A stretch of 64,000 bases of DNA from Pseudomonas deceptionensis (GTDB taxonomy: Bacteria; Pseudomonadota; Gammaproteobacteria; Pseudomonadales; Pseudomonadaceae): the NCBI RefSeq assembly GCF_900106095.1, contig NZ_FNUD01000002.1, forward strand, positions 2,191,501 through 2,255,500, written 5' to 3'. The translations under genes were made by a program, and so were the position numbers. Of the stretch, positions 24,080-33,033 are shown piece by piece. The notes below the pieces were generated by a model. That model did no database searches, was not told the origin of the DNA, and saw only the letters and a list, made by a program, of their open reading frames with translations. How positions within the stretch are numbered: position 1 is the first letter of the stretch; each line of letters opens with the position of its first letter.

Positions 24080-25069
24080 TCATTCAGCGTCAGGCTGGTG
24101 AATATGCCCAAACAGTTCCTGGGCAAAGCGCACGCGCTCTTCCGGTGTTTCCTTGATGCCTTTGGCCGCCAACTCTTCAAGGTGAGCCTCGACCGCGTGG
24201 GTACGCAGGGTCAGGCCGCAGTCGTTGGCAATCTGGATATTCAGGCCCGGGCGGGCGTTGAGTTCCAGGATCAGCGGGCCTTTATCCTGGTCCAGTACCA
24301 TGTCGACACCGATATAACCCAGGCCACACAACTCATAACAGCCCGCCGCCAGCTTCATGAAGCCGTCCCAGTTGGGCAATTGCACGCCGTCCACTGCGTT
24401 GGTGGTGTCCGGGTGCTTGCTGATGATGTTGTTCAGCCAGGTGCCGCGCAGGGTCAGGCCGGTCGCCAGATCGACACCGACACCGATGGCGCCCTGGTGC
24501 AGGTTGGCCTTGCCGCCCGATTGACGGGTGGGCAGGCGCAACATGGCCATGACCGGGTAGCCCATCAGCACGATGATGCGGATATCCGGCACACCTTCGT
24601 AGCTGATGCTTTTGAAGATCTGATCCGGCGTAACCCGGTACTCGATCAGCGCGCGGTCACGGTGGCCGCCCAGGGAATACAGACCGGTCAGGATGCTGGA
24701 GATCTGATGTTCGATCTCCTCATGGCTGATGATCTTGCCCGAGACAGTGCGGAAACGGTCTTCGAAGCGGTCCGCGATCACCAGGATGCCGTCACCGCCC
24801 GCGCCTTGCGCGGGCTTGATCACGAAGTCGCTGCGGCCACCGATGATTTCATCGAGCTTGTCGATTTCTTTCTCGGTGGAAATCACGCCGTACATTTCCG
24901 GCACGTGAATGCCGGCCTGGATTGCGCGCTCCTTGGTGATGATCTTGTCATCCACAATCGGATACAAACTGCGTTTGTTGTACTTGAGTACGTAGTCCGC
25001 ATTGCGCCGATTGATGCCCATGATGCCTCTGGCTTCCAGGGCCTTCCAGGTCTTCCAGAAGCCAAACAT
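24080..25069 (-). CDS. Alpha-L-glutamate ligase-like (ATP-grasp) protein
   Basis: A 329-residue ATP-grasp enzyme of the RimK/glutamate-ligase-like group. Visible ATP-grasp features: the VIKPAQGAGGDGILVI nucleotide loop (about 83-98), the basic substrate segment around HRDRALIEYRV, and the metal-binding LILELNARPGLNIQIAN near the C-terminus. It probably joins an amino acid to a carboxylate substrate, but the substrate is unknown. Its start overlaps the stop of the UUP1-type membrane gene by one base, and a retropepsin-like protease gene precedes that, forming a three-gene set. Confidence 0.88.
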   Translation of the reverse strand: MFGFWKTWKALEARGIMGINRRNADYVLKYNKRSLYPIVDDKIITKERAIQAGIHVPEMYGVISTEKEIDKLDEIIGGRSDFVIKPAQGAGGDGILVIADRFEDRFRTVSGKIISHEEIEHQISSILTGLYSLGGHRDRALIEYRVTPDQIFKSISYEGVPDIRIIVLMGYPVMAMLRLPTRQSGGKANLHQGAIGVGVDLATGLTLRGTWLNNIISKHPDTTNAVDGVQLPNWDGFMKLAAGCYELCGLGYIGVDMVLDQDKGPLILELNARPGLNIQIANDCGLTLRTHAVEAHLEELAAKGIKETPEERVRFAQELFGHIHQPDAE

Positions 25070-26601
25070 CAGGAGTCAGCCTTCAAGAACGCTTTGAAAC
25101 GCACCAGCTCGGTCAGGCGATAGCCGCGATAGCGACCCATTGCCAGCATAAAGCCGACCATGATCAGCAGGACTGCCGGGAAGGTAAATACGAAGTACAC
25201 CAGCTCCGGGATGCTCATCACCAGGTAGGCCAAAGTGGCTGCGAACAACGTGCCGATCGCGACTTTCATGGCATGCCCGCCACCTCGCTCTTCCCATGTA
25301 ATCGACAGGCGCTCGATGGTCATTGTCAGAATCACCATCGGGAACAAGGCGACCGAGAGCCCGCGTTCCAGGCCCAGCTTGTGGCTGAACAGGCTGATGG
25401 CCGCGATCAGGATGACCACAAAGGTCAGCACCACTGACAGGCGCGGCAGCATTTGCAGTTTCAAGTGCTCAAGGTAGGAGCGCAGCGTCAGCCCGAGTGC
25501 GGTGATGACTGTAAACAGGATTATCCCGAAGCCCAGCTGGGTTTCGCGGAACGCCAGGGCGATCAGTACCGGGGTAAATGTACCCAGGGTTTGCAGGCCG
25601 ATCAGGTTGCGCAGAATCAGGATCACCAGGACGCCAATCGGGATCATCACCATGATCATGAAGGTTTGCTGGGTCTGCAGCGGCAAGCCGTACAGCGAGT
25701 ATTCGAGGAAGTTGGCGTCAGTGTTTTCGTCGGTCAGCTTGGCCAGGCGAATGGCGTTCATTTCGCTGTTGTTCAGGCTGAAGGTAACGTTGGGTTTTTT
25801 ACCGCCGTCGACCGTGACCATTGGCTCGTCACCGATCCACCACAGCAGGCGGTCAGACGGAAGACCCTGTTCACCGGTCTCGGGGTTGAAGTACAGCCAG
25901 TCGTTGCCATTAAAGCTGCGCAGCCACAATTCCGGGGTTTGCGGCTGATCGGCCACGAGACGGATGGTGTGGACCTTTTCCATGGGAACGTGGGCAATCG
26001 ACAGCAGCAATTCGATGACCTGGGCTTTGTGGGCCGTCGACGGATCGCCGGCCAGCAGCAGCTTCACGTTGTCATCGTTGGGGTTGCTGACGCGCTTGAT
26101 GGTCTCGCTGATAAAGGTTTCGACGTCGGCCGAGTGCTGGCGAATCGGCGCGAGCAATGCTTCTGCGGCGATTTTCTCCGGGCCTTCGACGGCGATGCTG
26201 TCGCGGAATACCGGGCCTTTGACCTTGGTCTTGTCGCCCGAGTAGCGCTTGGTCAGCACCAGGCGATAGTAGAGGGTCTGCTTGCCACTGACCCGGCGGG
26301 CGGACCAGGTAACTTTGCGGTTGCCATCAACCCGGTTGACGCTCACCCCGTAGTTATTGGAGATGAAGCTTTCGTTCAGGCTGACGTAGTCGCGGTTCAG
26401 CGGCGGTACGAACATCTGGATCTTGACCGGGTCTTTGGAACTGGCAACAAATTCGACCTTGGCGTCGATGTTCCAGAGGTCGTCAGTGGCGTCCTCTGTG
26501 ACAGGAATGCCGAGGGCAAAAATCTGGTAGGCGGTAATCGAAATGCCCAGCACCACAAGGATGGTGATCAAGATTTTCAGGTGAAGGGTAAGAGCGCGCA
26601 T
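25069..26601 (-). CDS. UUP1/inactive-transglutaminase membrane protein with 7TM domain
   Basis: A 510-residue inner membrane protein. One N-terminal helix (LKILITILVVLGISITAYQI) anchors a large periplasmic region. This resembles a UUP1 domain followed by a transglutaminase-like fold (about 190-290, ending YFNPETGEQGLPSDRLLWWIG) that appears to lack the catalytic triad. The C-terminal part (about 320-500) has seven membrane segments. Its partners, a retropepsin-like protease before and an ATP-grasp ligase after, suggest a membrane complex spanning periplasm and cytoplasm. The process is not established from sequence. Confidence 0.85.
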   Translation of the reverse strand: MRALTLHLKILITILVVLGISITAYQIFALGIPVTEDATDDLWNIDAKVEFVASSKDPVKIQMFVPPLNRDYVSLNESFISNNYGVSVNRVDGNRKVTWSARRVSGKQTLYYRLVLTKRYSGDKTKVKGPVFRDSIAVEGPEKIAAEALLAPIRQHSADVETFISETIKRVSNPNDDNVKLLLAGDPSTAHKAQVIELLLSIAHVPMEKVHTIRLVADQPQTPELWLRSFNGNDWLYFNPETGEQGLPSDRLLWWIGDEPMVTVDGGKKPNVTFSLNNSEMNAIRLAKLTDENTDANFLEYSLYGLPLQTQQTFMIMVMIPIGVLVILILRNLIGLQTLGTFTPVLIALAFRETQLGFGIILFTVITALGLTLRSYLEHLKLQMLPRLSVVLTFVVILIAAISLFSHKLGLERGLSVALFPMVILTMTIERLSITWEERGGGHAMKVAIGTLFAATLAYLVMSIPELVYFVFTFPAVLLIMVGFMLAMGRYRGYRLTELVRFKAFLKADS

Positions 26602-26606
26602 TTCAA

Positions 26607-27143
26607 TTACTCTGCGGTTTGAGCGTTGGCGGCGCAGGCAGGTTTGCCAGCAGCATATTTAAGACTTGGGTCAACCAGCGCATCAAAGCGTTTGAGTGCT
26701 TCGGAGCCGATCAATAACGGGTATTGGAACGCACTTCTATCGGTCAAGTTCACTTCGATAGTGCGTAAAGCCTTGCCCATGCAGATTTCGAGGGAAATTA
26801 CCGGGCGCGACGTGTAGTTCTTGTCTGACTCAGGGTCGTAGTCACCCGAGCGACGTTTGATCTTGCTGACCCGTGCCAGCGGGCGTTCGATGGGGTGCGA
26901 GTGGGCATCATCGATGGCGAGGTAAAAACGTACCCAGCTTTCGCCGTTACGTTTGAAACGTTTGATATCGCGGGCGCTCAGCGAGGCCGTTTTGGCGCCA
27001 GTGTCGAGTTTGGCTGCCACCTGCAAGTCAATGCCTGCCAGTTGGGCGTATTCGTTGAGCCCGTAAACGGTTTTTTCGGCACCAAGGCTCAAGCCCGGTA
27101 CGCACAGCAGGCAAAGAAGGGTGTAGAGGGGGAAAAATTTCAT
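26607..27143 (-). CDS. Exported retropepsin-like (RimB-type) protease
   Basis: A 178-residue protein with a signal peptide (MKFFPLYTLLCLLCVPGLSL) and a retropepsin-like aspartic protease domain. The core motif KLDTGAKTASLSA near residue 45 contains the DTGA catalytic aspartate, and a conserved VNLTDRSAFQYPLLIGSEAL segment follows. Single-domain retropepsins act as dimers. ATG 27143 is chosen because it begins the signal peptide; a TTG at 27167 is in frame. It leads the three-gene set with the UUP1-type membrane protein (5-base gap) and the ATP-grasp ligase. Confidence 0.85.
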   Translation of the reverse strand: MKFFPLYTLLCLLCVPGLSLGAEKTVYGLNEYAQLAGIDLQVAAKLDTGAKTASLSARDIKRFKRNGESWVRFYLAIDDAHSHPIERPLARVSKIKRRSGDYDPESDKNYTSRPVISLEICMGKALRTIEVNLTDRSAFQYPLLIGSEALKRFDALVDPSLKYAAGKPACAANAQTAE

Positions 27144-27339
27144 AAATCGGGGCGTGGTCTCTTGCAAGCTTCAGTTCAAGGCGACTGGCAGGTGCGCAAG
27201 TGTCCTCGTGCGGCTGCCCTTATAGATGAGGCAGGGCGGATGCGGCCGGCATTCTAGCATGAAGGTTTTATGGCGCCAGCGCCGGGGCGGTTCGATCGGG
27301 ATTCAAGCGCTGTCGATTAAACCAAGGTCGAATGAGCGG

Positions 27340-27351
27340 ATTGTCGACAAT
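27340..27351. promoter_or_regulatory. GntR-type operator 1 (ATTGTCGACAAT)
   Basis: A perfect 12-base palindrome upstream of the probable promoter. The core GTCGACAATAT (27343-27353) repeats exactly at 27416-27426, 73 bases away, about seven helical turns. Probably the binding site of the downstream GntR regulator. Confidence 0.65.
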
Positions 27352-27364
27352 ATCAATTTAGTCT

Positions 27365-27393
27365 TTGACTGTTTGTGCATAAATGGCTAGTTT
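27365..27393 (+). promoter_or_regulatory. Candidate promoter of the prp operon
   Basis: TTGACT (27365-27370), a 17-base spacer and TAGTTT (27388-27393) lie between the two operator copies, so a repressor bound at both could trap or exclude polymerase. The -10 hexamer is weak. Confidence 0.5.
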
Positions 27394-27414
27394 TGGCGCT
27401 ATTGATTTGCAAGG

Positions 27415-27426
27415 TGTCGACAATAT
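27415..27426. promoter_or_regulatory. GntR-type operator 2 overlapping the start codon
   Basis: TGTCGACA within GGTGTCGACAATATG overlaps the ATG at 27425 of the regulator gene. It shares 11 bases with operator 1. The position predicts strong autorepression. Confidence 0.6.
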
Positions 27427-28144
27427 GCTGCAAGCGCTAGAGCCGGTCACGATCGCCCAGGACGACTCGGAAACCCTGTCCGAAAACGTCTTTCGGCGTA
27501 TTCAGGCGGCTATTGTCAAAGGCGAGATCGCCCCGGGCAGCAAGATTTCCGAGCCTGAGCTGGCCCGCACCTACGGCATCAGCCGTGGGCCGCTGCGCGA
27601 AGCCATCCATCGCCTCGAAGGCCAGCGCTTGCTGGTGCGTATCCCCCATGTCGGCGCGCGGGTCGTGTCGTTGAGCCACGCGGAGCTGATCGAACTCTAC
27701 GAAATTCGCGAGTCCCTTGAAGGCATGGCCTGCCGCCTGGCCGCAGAGCGCATGAGCGATGAAGACATCGCGGAGTTGCGTCGCGTGCTCGAAACCCATG
27801 AGCGCGATGAGGCCTTCCAGGCCGGTGTCGGCTACTACCAGCAAGAAGGCGACTTCGATTTTCATTACAAGATTATTCAAGGCAGCGGCAATCGCACGTT
27901 GACCCAGATGCTTTGCGGCGAGTTGTATCAATTGGTGCGCATGTATCGCATCCAGTTTTCCACCACGCCCAACCGCCCTCACCAGGCGTTTGCCGAGCAC
28001 CACCGCATTCTCGATGCCATTGCCGATCGCGACGGCGAATTGGCCGAGTTGTTGATGCGCCGACATATCGGCGCTTCGAAACGCAATATCGCGCGTCACT
28101 ACGAAGACGCCCAGCAGACAGCCACTCCACGAGGTGAGTCATGA
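27425..28144 (+). CDS. GntR-family regulator of the methylcitrate operon
   Basis: A 239-residue FadR-subfamily GntR regulator. The N-terminal winged helix-turn-helix spans about residues 15-80 ([40 protein letters not shown]). A C-terminal FCD helical domain binds an effector and metal ([27 protein letters not shown]). In pseudomonads such a gene heads the prp operon and is often called prpR. It overlaps prpB by four bases (ATGA). ATG 27425 has an AAGG upstream and gives the usual family start; an in-frame ATG at 27383 is less likely because it lies in the promoter. Confidence 0.93.
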   Translation: MLQALEPVTIAQDDSETLSENVFRRIQAAIVKGEIAPGSKISEPELARTYGISRGPLREAIHRLEGQRLLVRIPHVGARVVSLSHAELIELYEIRESLEGMACRLAAERMSDEDIAELRRVLETHERDEAFQAGVGYYQQEGDFDFHYKIIQGSGNRTLTQMLCGELYQLVRMYRIQFSTTPNRPHQAFAEHHRILDAIADRDGELAELLMRRHIGASKRNIARHYEDAQQTATPRGES

Positions 28145-29028
28145 GCAATAAGAACAGTCCAGGCCAGCGTTTCCGTGATGCAGTCGCCAGCGAACATCCT
28201 TTGCAAGTGGTGGGCGCGATCAACGCCAACCACGCGCTGCTGGCCAAACGTGCCGGCTTCAAGGCGATCTATCTGTCGGGTGGCGGCGTCGCTGCGGGCT
28301 CTTTGGGTGTGCCTGACCTGGGCATTACCGGCCTGGATGATGTGCTGACAGACGTGCGCCGCATCACCGACGTGTGCGACCTGCCGCTGCTGGTGGACGT
28401 GGATACCGGCTTCGGCTCCTCGTTCTTCAACGTGTCGCGCACCGTAAAGTCGATGATCAAGTTTGGCGCTGCAGCGATCCACATTGAAGACCAGGTTGGC
28501 GCCAAGCGCTGCGGCCATCGCCCGAACAAGGAAATCGTCTCGCTGCAAGAGATGGTCGACCGCATTAAAGCGGCCGTCGATGCCCGCACCGATGACAGCT
28601 TTGTGATCATGGCGCGCACTGATGCGCTGGCTGTCGAAGGTCTGGAGTCTGCCCTGGAGCGTGCGGCGGCTTGTGTTGAGGCGGGCGCCGACATGGTGTT
28701 CCCTGAAGCGATCACCGAACTGGAAATGTACAAACTGTTCGCCAATCGGGTGAAAGCGCCGATTCTGGCCAACATCACCGAGTTCGGCGCGACCCCTCTG
28801 TACACCACAGAGCAACTGGCTGGCGCTGATGTTTCGCTGGTGCTTTACCCGCTGTCGGCATTCCGTGCGATGAACAAGGCGGCCGAAAACGTCTACATCG
28901 CCATCCGCCGCGACGGCACCCAGCAAAACGTGATCGACACCATGCAAACCCGCATGGAGCTGTACGACGCAATCAACTATCACGAGTTCGAACAGAAGCT
29001 CGATGCCCTGTTTGCCTCAAAGAAATAA
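28141..29028 (+). CDS. prpB: Methylisocitrate lyase
   Basis: PrpB cleaves 2-methylisocitrate to pyruvate and succinate, the last step of the methylcitrate cycle. The 295-residue product has the isocitrate lyase-family active-site loop [10 protein letters not shown] with catalytic C124, the metal-binding [10 protein letters not shown] segment and [11 protein letters not shown]. Its ATG overlaps the GntR stop by four bases. A REPIN follows before prpC. Confidence 0.97.
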   Translation: MSNKNSPGQRFRDAVASEHPLQVVGAINANHALLAKRAGFKAIYLSGGGVAAGSLGVPDLGITGLDDVLTDVRRITDVCDLPLLVDVDTGFGSSFFNVSRTVKSMIKFGAAAIHIEDQVGAKRCGHRPNKEIVSLQEMVDRIKAAVDARTDDSFVIMARTDALAVEGLESALERAAACVEAGADMVFPEAITELEMYKLFANRVKAPILANITEFGATPLYTTEQLAGADVSLVLYPLSAFRAMNKAAENVYIAIRRDGTQQNVIDTMQTRMELYDAINYHEFEQKLDALFASKK

Positions 29029-29041
29029 CCGGACACTGATC

Positions 29042-29130
29042 CTGTGGGAGCGAGCCTGCTCGCGATGGGATCAGTGCCGTGCTTCAGGCAAACCGTGTTG
29101 CCTGAGCCGCGAGCAGGCTCGCTCCCACAG
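29042..29130. repeat. REPIN inside the prp operon, GTGGGAGCGAGC family
   Basis: CTGTGGGAGCGAGCCTGCTC (29042 onward) and its inverted copy (to 29130) enclose 43 bases, in the 162-base prpB-prpC gap. In the transcript it can form a strong hairpin that may protect the upstream prpB message or reduce downstream expression. Confidence 0.9.
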
Positions 29131-29190
29131 ATGAATGTATTGAACCCAGTAGTTGCCGAATCCCTAACAAATTCAAGATTGGAGAGCGCA

Positions 29191-30318
29191 ATGGCCGAAG
29201 CAAAAGTATTGAGTGGTGCCGGATTACGCGGCCAGGTAGCCGGGCAGACAGCTCTGTCCACCGTAGGTCAGGAAGGCGCTGGCCTCACTTATCGTGGTTA
29301 TGACGTACGTGAACTGGCAGCCGAAGCCCGCTTCGAAGAAGTGGCTTACCTACTGCTGTACGGCGAACTGCCAACCACAACCGAGCTGGCGGCCTATACG
29401 GCCAAGCTGCAAAAGCTGCGTGACTTGCCCCAGGCGCTGAAAGAAGTGCTGGAACGCATCCCTGCCGACGCCCACCCGATGGACGTGATGCGCACCGGTT
29501 GTTCGTTCCTGGGCAATATCGAACCGGAGAAAGACTTTTCCGAGCAGCACGACAAAACCGACCGTCTGCTGGCGGCCTTCCCGGCGATCATGTGCTACTG
29601 GTATCGCTTCAGCCACGACGGCAAGCGCATCAACTGCGTGACCGACGAAGAGTCCATCGGTGGCCACTTCCTGCACTTGCTGCATGACAAGAAACCGAGC
29701 GAGTTGCACGTCAAAGTCATGAACGTGTCGCTGATCCTCTACGCCGAGCACGAATTCAACGCTTCGACTTTTACCGCACGGGTGTGCGCATCGACCCTGT
29801 CCGATCTGTATTCCTGCATCACCGCCGCCATCGGTTCCCTGCGTGGCCCGCTGCACGGTGGCGCCAACGAAGCAGCGATGGAAATGATCGAGCGTTTCGG
29901 TTCGGCAGAAGAGGCGGTGCAGGGCACCCTCGGCATGCTGGCGCGCAAAGACAAGATCATGGGCTTTGGCCACGCGATCTATAAAGACAGCGACCCGCGT
30001 AACGAGGTGATCAAGGGCTGGTCCAGGAAGCTGGCAGACGAAGTGGGCGACACCGTGTTGTTCCCGGTATCCGAAGCGATCGACAAAACCATGTGGGAGG
30101 AAAAGAAGCTGTTCCCCAACGCCGATTTCTACCATGCCTCGGCGTACCACTTCATGGGCATTCCGACCAAGCTGTTCACCCCGATCTTTGTGTGTTCACG
30201 CCTGACCGGCTGGGCGGCGCACGTGTTCGAACAGCGCGCCAATAACCGCATCATCCGCCCGAGCGCCGAGTACATCGGCGTAGAACAGCGCAAGTTCGTG
30301 CCAATCGAGCGTCGCTGA
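29191..30318 (+). CDS. prpC: 2-Methylcitrate synthase
   Basis: PrpC condenses propionyl-CoA with oxaloacetate to 2-methylcitrate. The 375-residue citrate synthase-family protein shows GLTYRGYDVRELA, the active-site LHGGANEAAME segment and GFGHAIYKDSDPRN. GGAGA seven bases upstream fixes ATG 29191. An open frame extending back through the REPIN to 29044 is not supported. Confidence 0.96.
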   Translation: MAEAKVLSGAGLRGQVAGQTALSTVGQEGAGLTYRGYDVRELAAEARFEEVAYLLLYGELPTTTELAAYTAKLQKLRDLPQALKEVLERIPADAHPMDVMRTGCSFLGNIEPEKDFSEQHDKTDRLLAAFPAIMCYWYRFSHDGKRINCVTDEESIGGHFLHLLHDKKPSELHVKVMNVSLILYAEHEFNASTFTARVCASTLSDLYSCITAAIGSLRGPLHGGANEAAMEMIERFGSAEEAVQGTLGMLARKDKIMGFGHAIYKDSDPRNEVIKGWSRKLADEVGDTVLFPVSEAIDKTMWEEKKLFPNADFYHASAYHFMGIPTKLFTPIFVCSRLTGWAAHVFEQRANNRIIRPSAEYIGVEQRKFVPIERR

Positions 30319-30322
30319 GTGA

Positions 30323-30368
30323 GGAAGCTGGTACTGCGCTAAATGTGGGTGCCAGCTTCCCCTTTTGT
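30323..30368 (+). other. Stem-loop between prpC and acnD
   Basis: GGAAGCTGG (30323-30331) pairs with CCAGCTTCC (30352-30360) across a 20-base loop, followed by CCTTTTGT. It could be a partial terminator or an RNA-processing/stability element within the operon. Confidence 0.6.
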
Positions 30369-30394
30369 AACTACCGTGATCGAGTCCTGCGCCA

Positions 30395-32986
30395 ATGAAT
30401 ACTGAATTTCGCAAAACACTACCGGGCACCCGGCTGGATTACTTCGACACCCGTGCGGCAGTCGATGCGATCAAGCCCGGCGCTTACGACACCCTGCCAT
30501 ATACCTCCCGCGTACTGGCCGAAAACCTGGTGCGCCGCTGCGATCCGCAAACCCTGAATGCTTCGCTGAGCCAGTTGATTGATCGTAAGCGCGATCTCGA
30601 CTTCCCATGGTTCCCGGCACGTGTGGTGTGCCACGACATTCTGGGCCAGACCGCACTGGTCGACCTCGCCGGTCTGCGTGACGCCATCGCCCTGCAAGGC
30701 GGCGACCCGGCACAAGTGAACCCGGTGGTGCCGACCCAACTGATCGTTGACCACTCGTTGGCCGTGGAGCGTGACGGTACCGATCCCGAGGCGTTCGAGA
30801 AGAACCGAGCCATCGAGGACCGTCGCAACGAAGACCGTTTCCACTTTATCGAGTGGACCAAAAAAGCCTTTAAAAACGTCGACGTGATCCCTCCGGGCAA
30901 CGGCATCATGCACCAGATCAACCTGGAGAAAATGTCTCCGGTGATCCAGGTCCGTGATGGCGTGGCCTTCCCGGATACCTGCGTTGGTACTGACAGCCAC
31001 ACCCCGCACGTCGACTCCCTGGGCGTAATTGCCATCGGTGTCGGCGGCCTTGAAGCCGAAAGCGTGATGCTTGGCCGTGCGTCGTGGATGCGTCTGCCGG
31101 AAATCGTCGGCGTTGAGCTGACCGGCAAGCTGCAACCGGGCATTACTGCCACCGACATGGTGCTGGCGCTGACCGAATACCTGCGCAAGCAAAAAGTAGT
31201 TGGCGCATGGCTGGAGTTCTTCGGCGAAGGCGCATCCGCGCTGACGTTGGGCGACCGTGCGACCATCTCCAACATGGCCCCGGAATACGGTGCCACGGCT
31301 GCGATGTTCTACATTGACCAGCAAACCATCGACTACCTCAAGCTGACCGGTCGCGAAGACCAGCAAGTGCAGCTGGTCGAGAACTACGCCCGGCTCACCG
31401 GCCTGTGGGGCGACAGCCTCAAAGGCGCGCAATACGAGCGCGGGCTGAGCTTCGACCTGTCCAGTGTTGTGCGCAACATGGCAGGCCCGAGCAACCCGCA
31501 TGCCCGCGTGGCCACCAGCGATCTGTCATCCAGGGGCATCGCCGGCCAGTGGGATGACGTGCCAGGGCAAATGCCTGACGGCGCGGTGATCATTGCCGCC
31601 ATCACCAGTTGCACCAACACCAGCAACCCGCGCAACGTGATCGCTGCCGGCCTTATCGCCCGCAACGCCAACAAGCTGGGGCTGACCCGCAAACCGTGGG
31701 TCAAGTCGTCGCTGGCGCCAGGCTCCAAAACCGTGGCCCTGTACCTGGATGAAGCCGGTCTGACCGATGAGTTGGAGCAACTGGGCTTCGGCATCGTCGC
31801 GTTTGCCTGCACCACCTGCAACGGTATGTCCGGCGCACTGGACCCTGAAATCCAGCAGGAAATCATCGACCGCGACCTGTACGCCACTGCCGTGCTGTCG
31901 GGTAACCGCAACTTTGACGGGCGTATTCACCCGTACGCCAAGCAGGCGTTCCTGGCGTCGCCGCCATTGGTCGTGGCCTATGCCATTGCTGGCACCATCC
32001 GTTTCGATATCGAAAAAGACGTGCTGGGCCTGGATGCCGACGGCAAGGAAATCCGCCTGAAAGACATCTGGCCGAGCGACGAAGAAATCGACGCAGTGGT
32101 CAAGGCATCGGTGAAACCTGAGCAGTTCCGTCAGGTTTATATTCCGATGTTCGCGATCCATGAAGACACCGGCCCGAAAGTCGAGCCGCTGTACGACTGG
32201 CGCCCGCAGAGCACTTACATCCGTCGTCCACCGTATTGGGAAGGTGCGTTGGCCGGTGCGCGTCCACTTAAAGGCATGCGCCCGCTGGCTGTGCTGCCGG
32301 ACAACATCACCACCGATCACCTGTCGCCATCCAACGCGATCATGCTCGACAGCGCCGCGGGTGAGTACCTGGCGAAAATGGGCTTGCCGGAAGTCGACTT
32401 CAACTCCTACGCGACTCACCGTGGCGACCACCTGACGGCACAGCGGGCAACCTTCGCCAACCCGAAATTGTTCAACGAAATGGTGATCGAGGACGGCAAG
32501 GTCAAGCAGGGGTCGCTGACCCGTCTTGAGCCGGAAGGCCAAGTGATGCGCATGTGGGAAGCCATTGAAACCTACATGGACCGCAAGCAGCCGCTGATCA
32601 TCATCGCAGGCGCCGACTACGGTCAGGGCTCGTCCCGCGACTGGGCGGCCAAGGGCGTGCGTCTGGCCGGTGTAGAGGCCATTGCGGCAGAAGGTTTTGA
32701 GCGTATTCACCGCACCAACCTGGTGGGCATGGGCGTATTGCCGCTGGAATTCATGCCGGGCACCAACCGTAAAACCCTGCAGATCGACGGCAGTGAAACC
32801 TATGACGTGATCGGTGAGCGCACCCCGCGTGCCACGCTGACACTGGTGATCACCCGTAAAAATGGCGAGCGCGTCGAGGTGCCGGTGACCTGCCGCCTGG
32901 ACACCGCTGAAGAAGTTTCGATTTACGAAGCGGGCGGCGTGTTGCAGCGCTTTGCCCAGGACTTCCTGGAATCGGCAACCGCGTGA
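30395..32986 (+). CDS. acnD: Fe/S-dependent 2-methylisocitrate dehydratase AcnD
   Basis: AcnD, an aconitase-family enzyme, dehydrates 2-methylcitrate to an aconitate isomer that PrpF then converts. The 863-residue protein carries the three cluster cysteines C406 (TSCTNTSNP), C472 and C475 (ACTTCNGMSG). The swivel-domain motif AGADYGQGSSRDWAAKG is near residue 731. Pairing with prpF marks it as AcnD rather than a housekeeping aconitase. It coexists with prpD in the same operon, as in other pseudomonads. Confidence 0.96.
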   Translation: MNTEFRKTLPGTRLDYFDTRAAVDAIKPGAYDTLPYTSRVLAENLVRRCDPQTLNASLSQLIDRKRDLDFPWFPARVVCHDILGQTALVDLAGLRDAIALQGGDPAQVNPVVPTQLIVDHSLAVERDGTDPEAFEKNRAIEDRRNEDRFHFIEWTKKAFKNVDVIPPGNGIMHQINLEKMSPVIQVRDGVAFPDTCVGTDSHTPHVDSLGVIAIGVGGLEAESVMLGRASWMRLPEIVGVELTGKLQPGITATDMVLALTEYLRKQKVVGAWLEFFGEGASALTLGDRATISNMAPEYGATAAMFYIDQQTIDYLKLTGREDQQVQLVENYARLTGLWGDSLKGAQYERGLSFDLSSVVRNMAGPSNPHARVATSDLSSRGIAGQWDDVPGQMPDGAVIIAAITSCTNTSNPRNVIAAGLIARNANKLGLTRKPWVKSSLAPGSKTVALYLDEAGLTDELEQLGFGIVAFACTTCNGMSGALDPEIQQEIIDRDLYATAVLSGNRNFDGRIHPYAKQAFLASPPLVVAYAIAGTIRFDIEKDVLGLDADGKEIRLKDIWPSDEEIDAVVKASVKPEQFRQVYIPMFAIHEDTGPKVEPLYDWRPQSTYIRRPPYWEGALAGARPLKGMRPLAVLPDNITTDHLSPSNAIMLDSAAGEYLAKMGLPEVDFNSYATHRGDHLTAQRATFANPKLFNEMVIEDGKVKQGSLTRLEPEGQVMRMWEAIETYMDRKQPLIIIAGADYGQGSSRDWAAKGVRLAGVEAIAAEGFERIHRTNLVGMGVLPLEFMPGTNRKTLQIDGSETYDVIGERTPRATLTLVITRKNGERVEVPVTCRLDTAEEVSIYEAGGVLQRFAQDFLESATA

Positions 32987-32993
32987 TTACAGC

Positions 32994-33014
32994 GCCGGGG
33001 CCAAGTGCCCCGGC
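32994..33014 (+). other. GC-rich stem-loop between acnD and prpF
   Basis: GCCGGGGC, loop CAAGT and GCCCCGGC, followed by CTTTAAAGG, which holds the prpF ribosome-binding site. There is no T-run, so an RNA-stability or translation-tuning role is more likely than termination. Confidence 0.6.
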
Positions 33015-33033
33015 CTTTAAAGGACTGTGTTTT

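Noticed and set aside
29044..29190. N-terminal extension of prpC through the REPIN
   Set aside because: The extension is encoded by repeat sequence, and ATG 29191 has a good ribosome-binding site and the family start.
30419..31501. Long minus-strand open frame across acnD
   Set aside because: Antisense shadow of acnD. The sense strand has all catalytic motifs, and the antisense product has an implausible composition.
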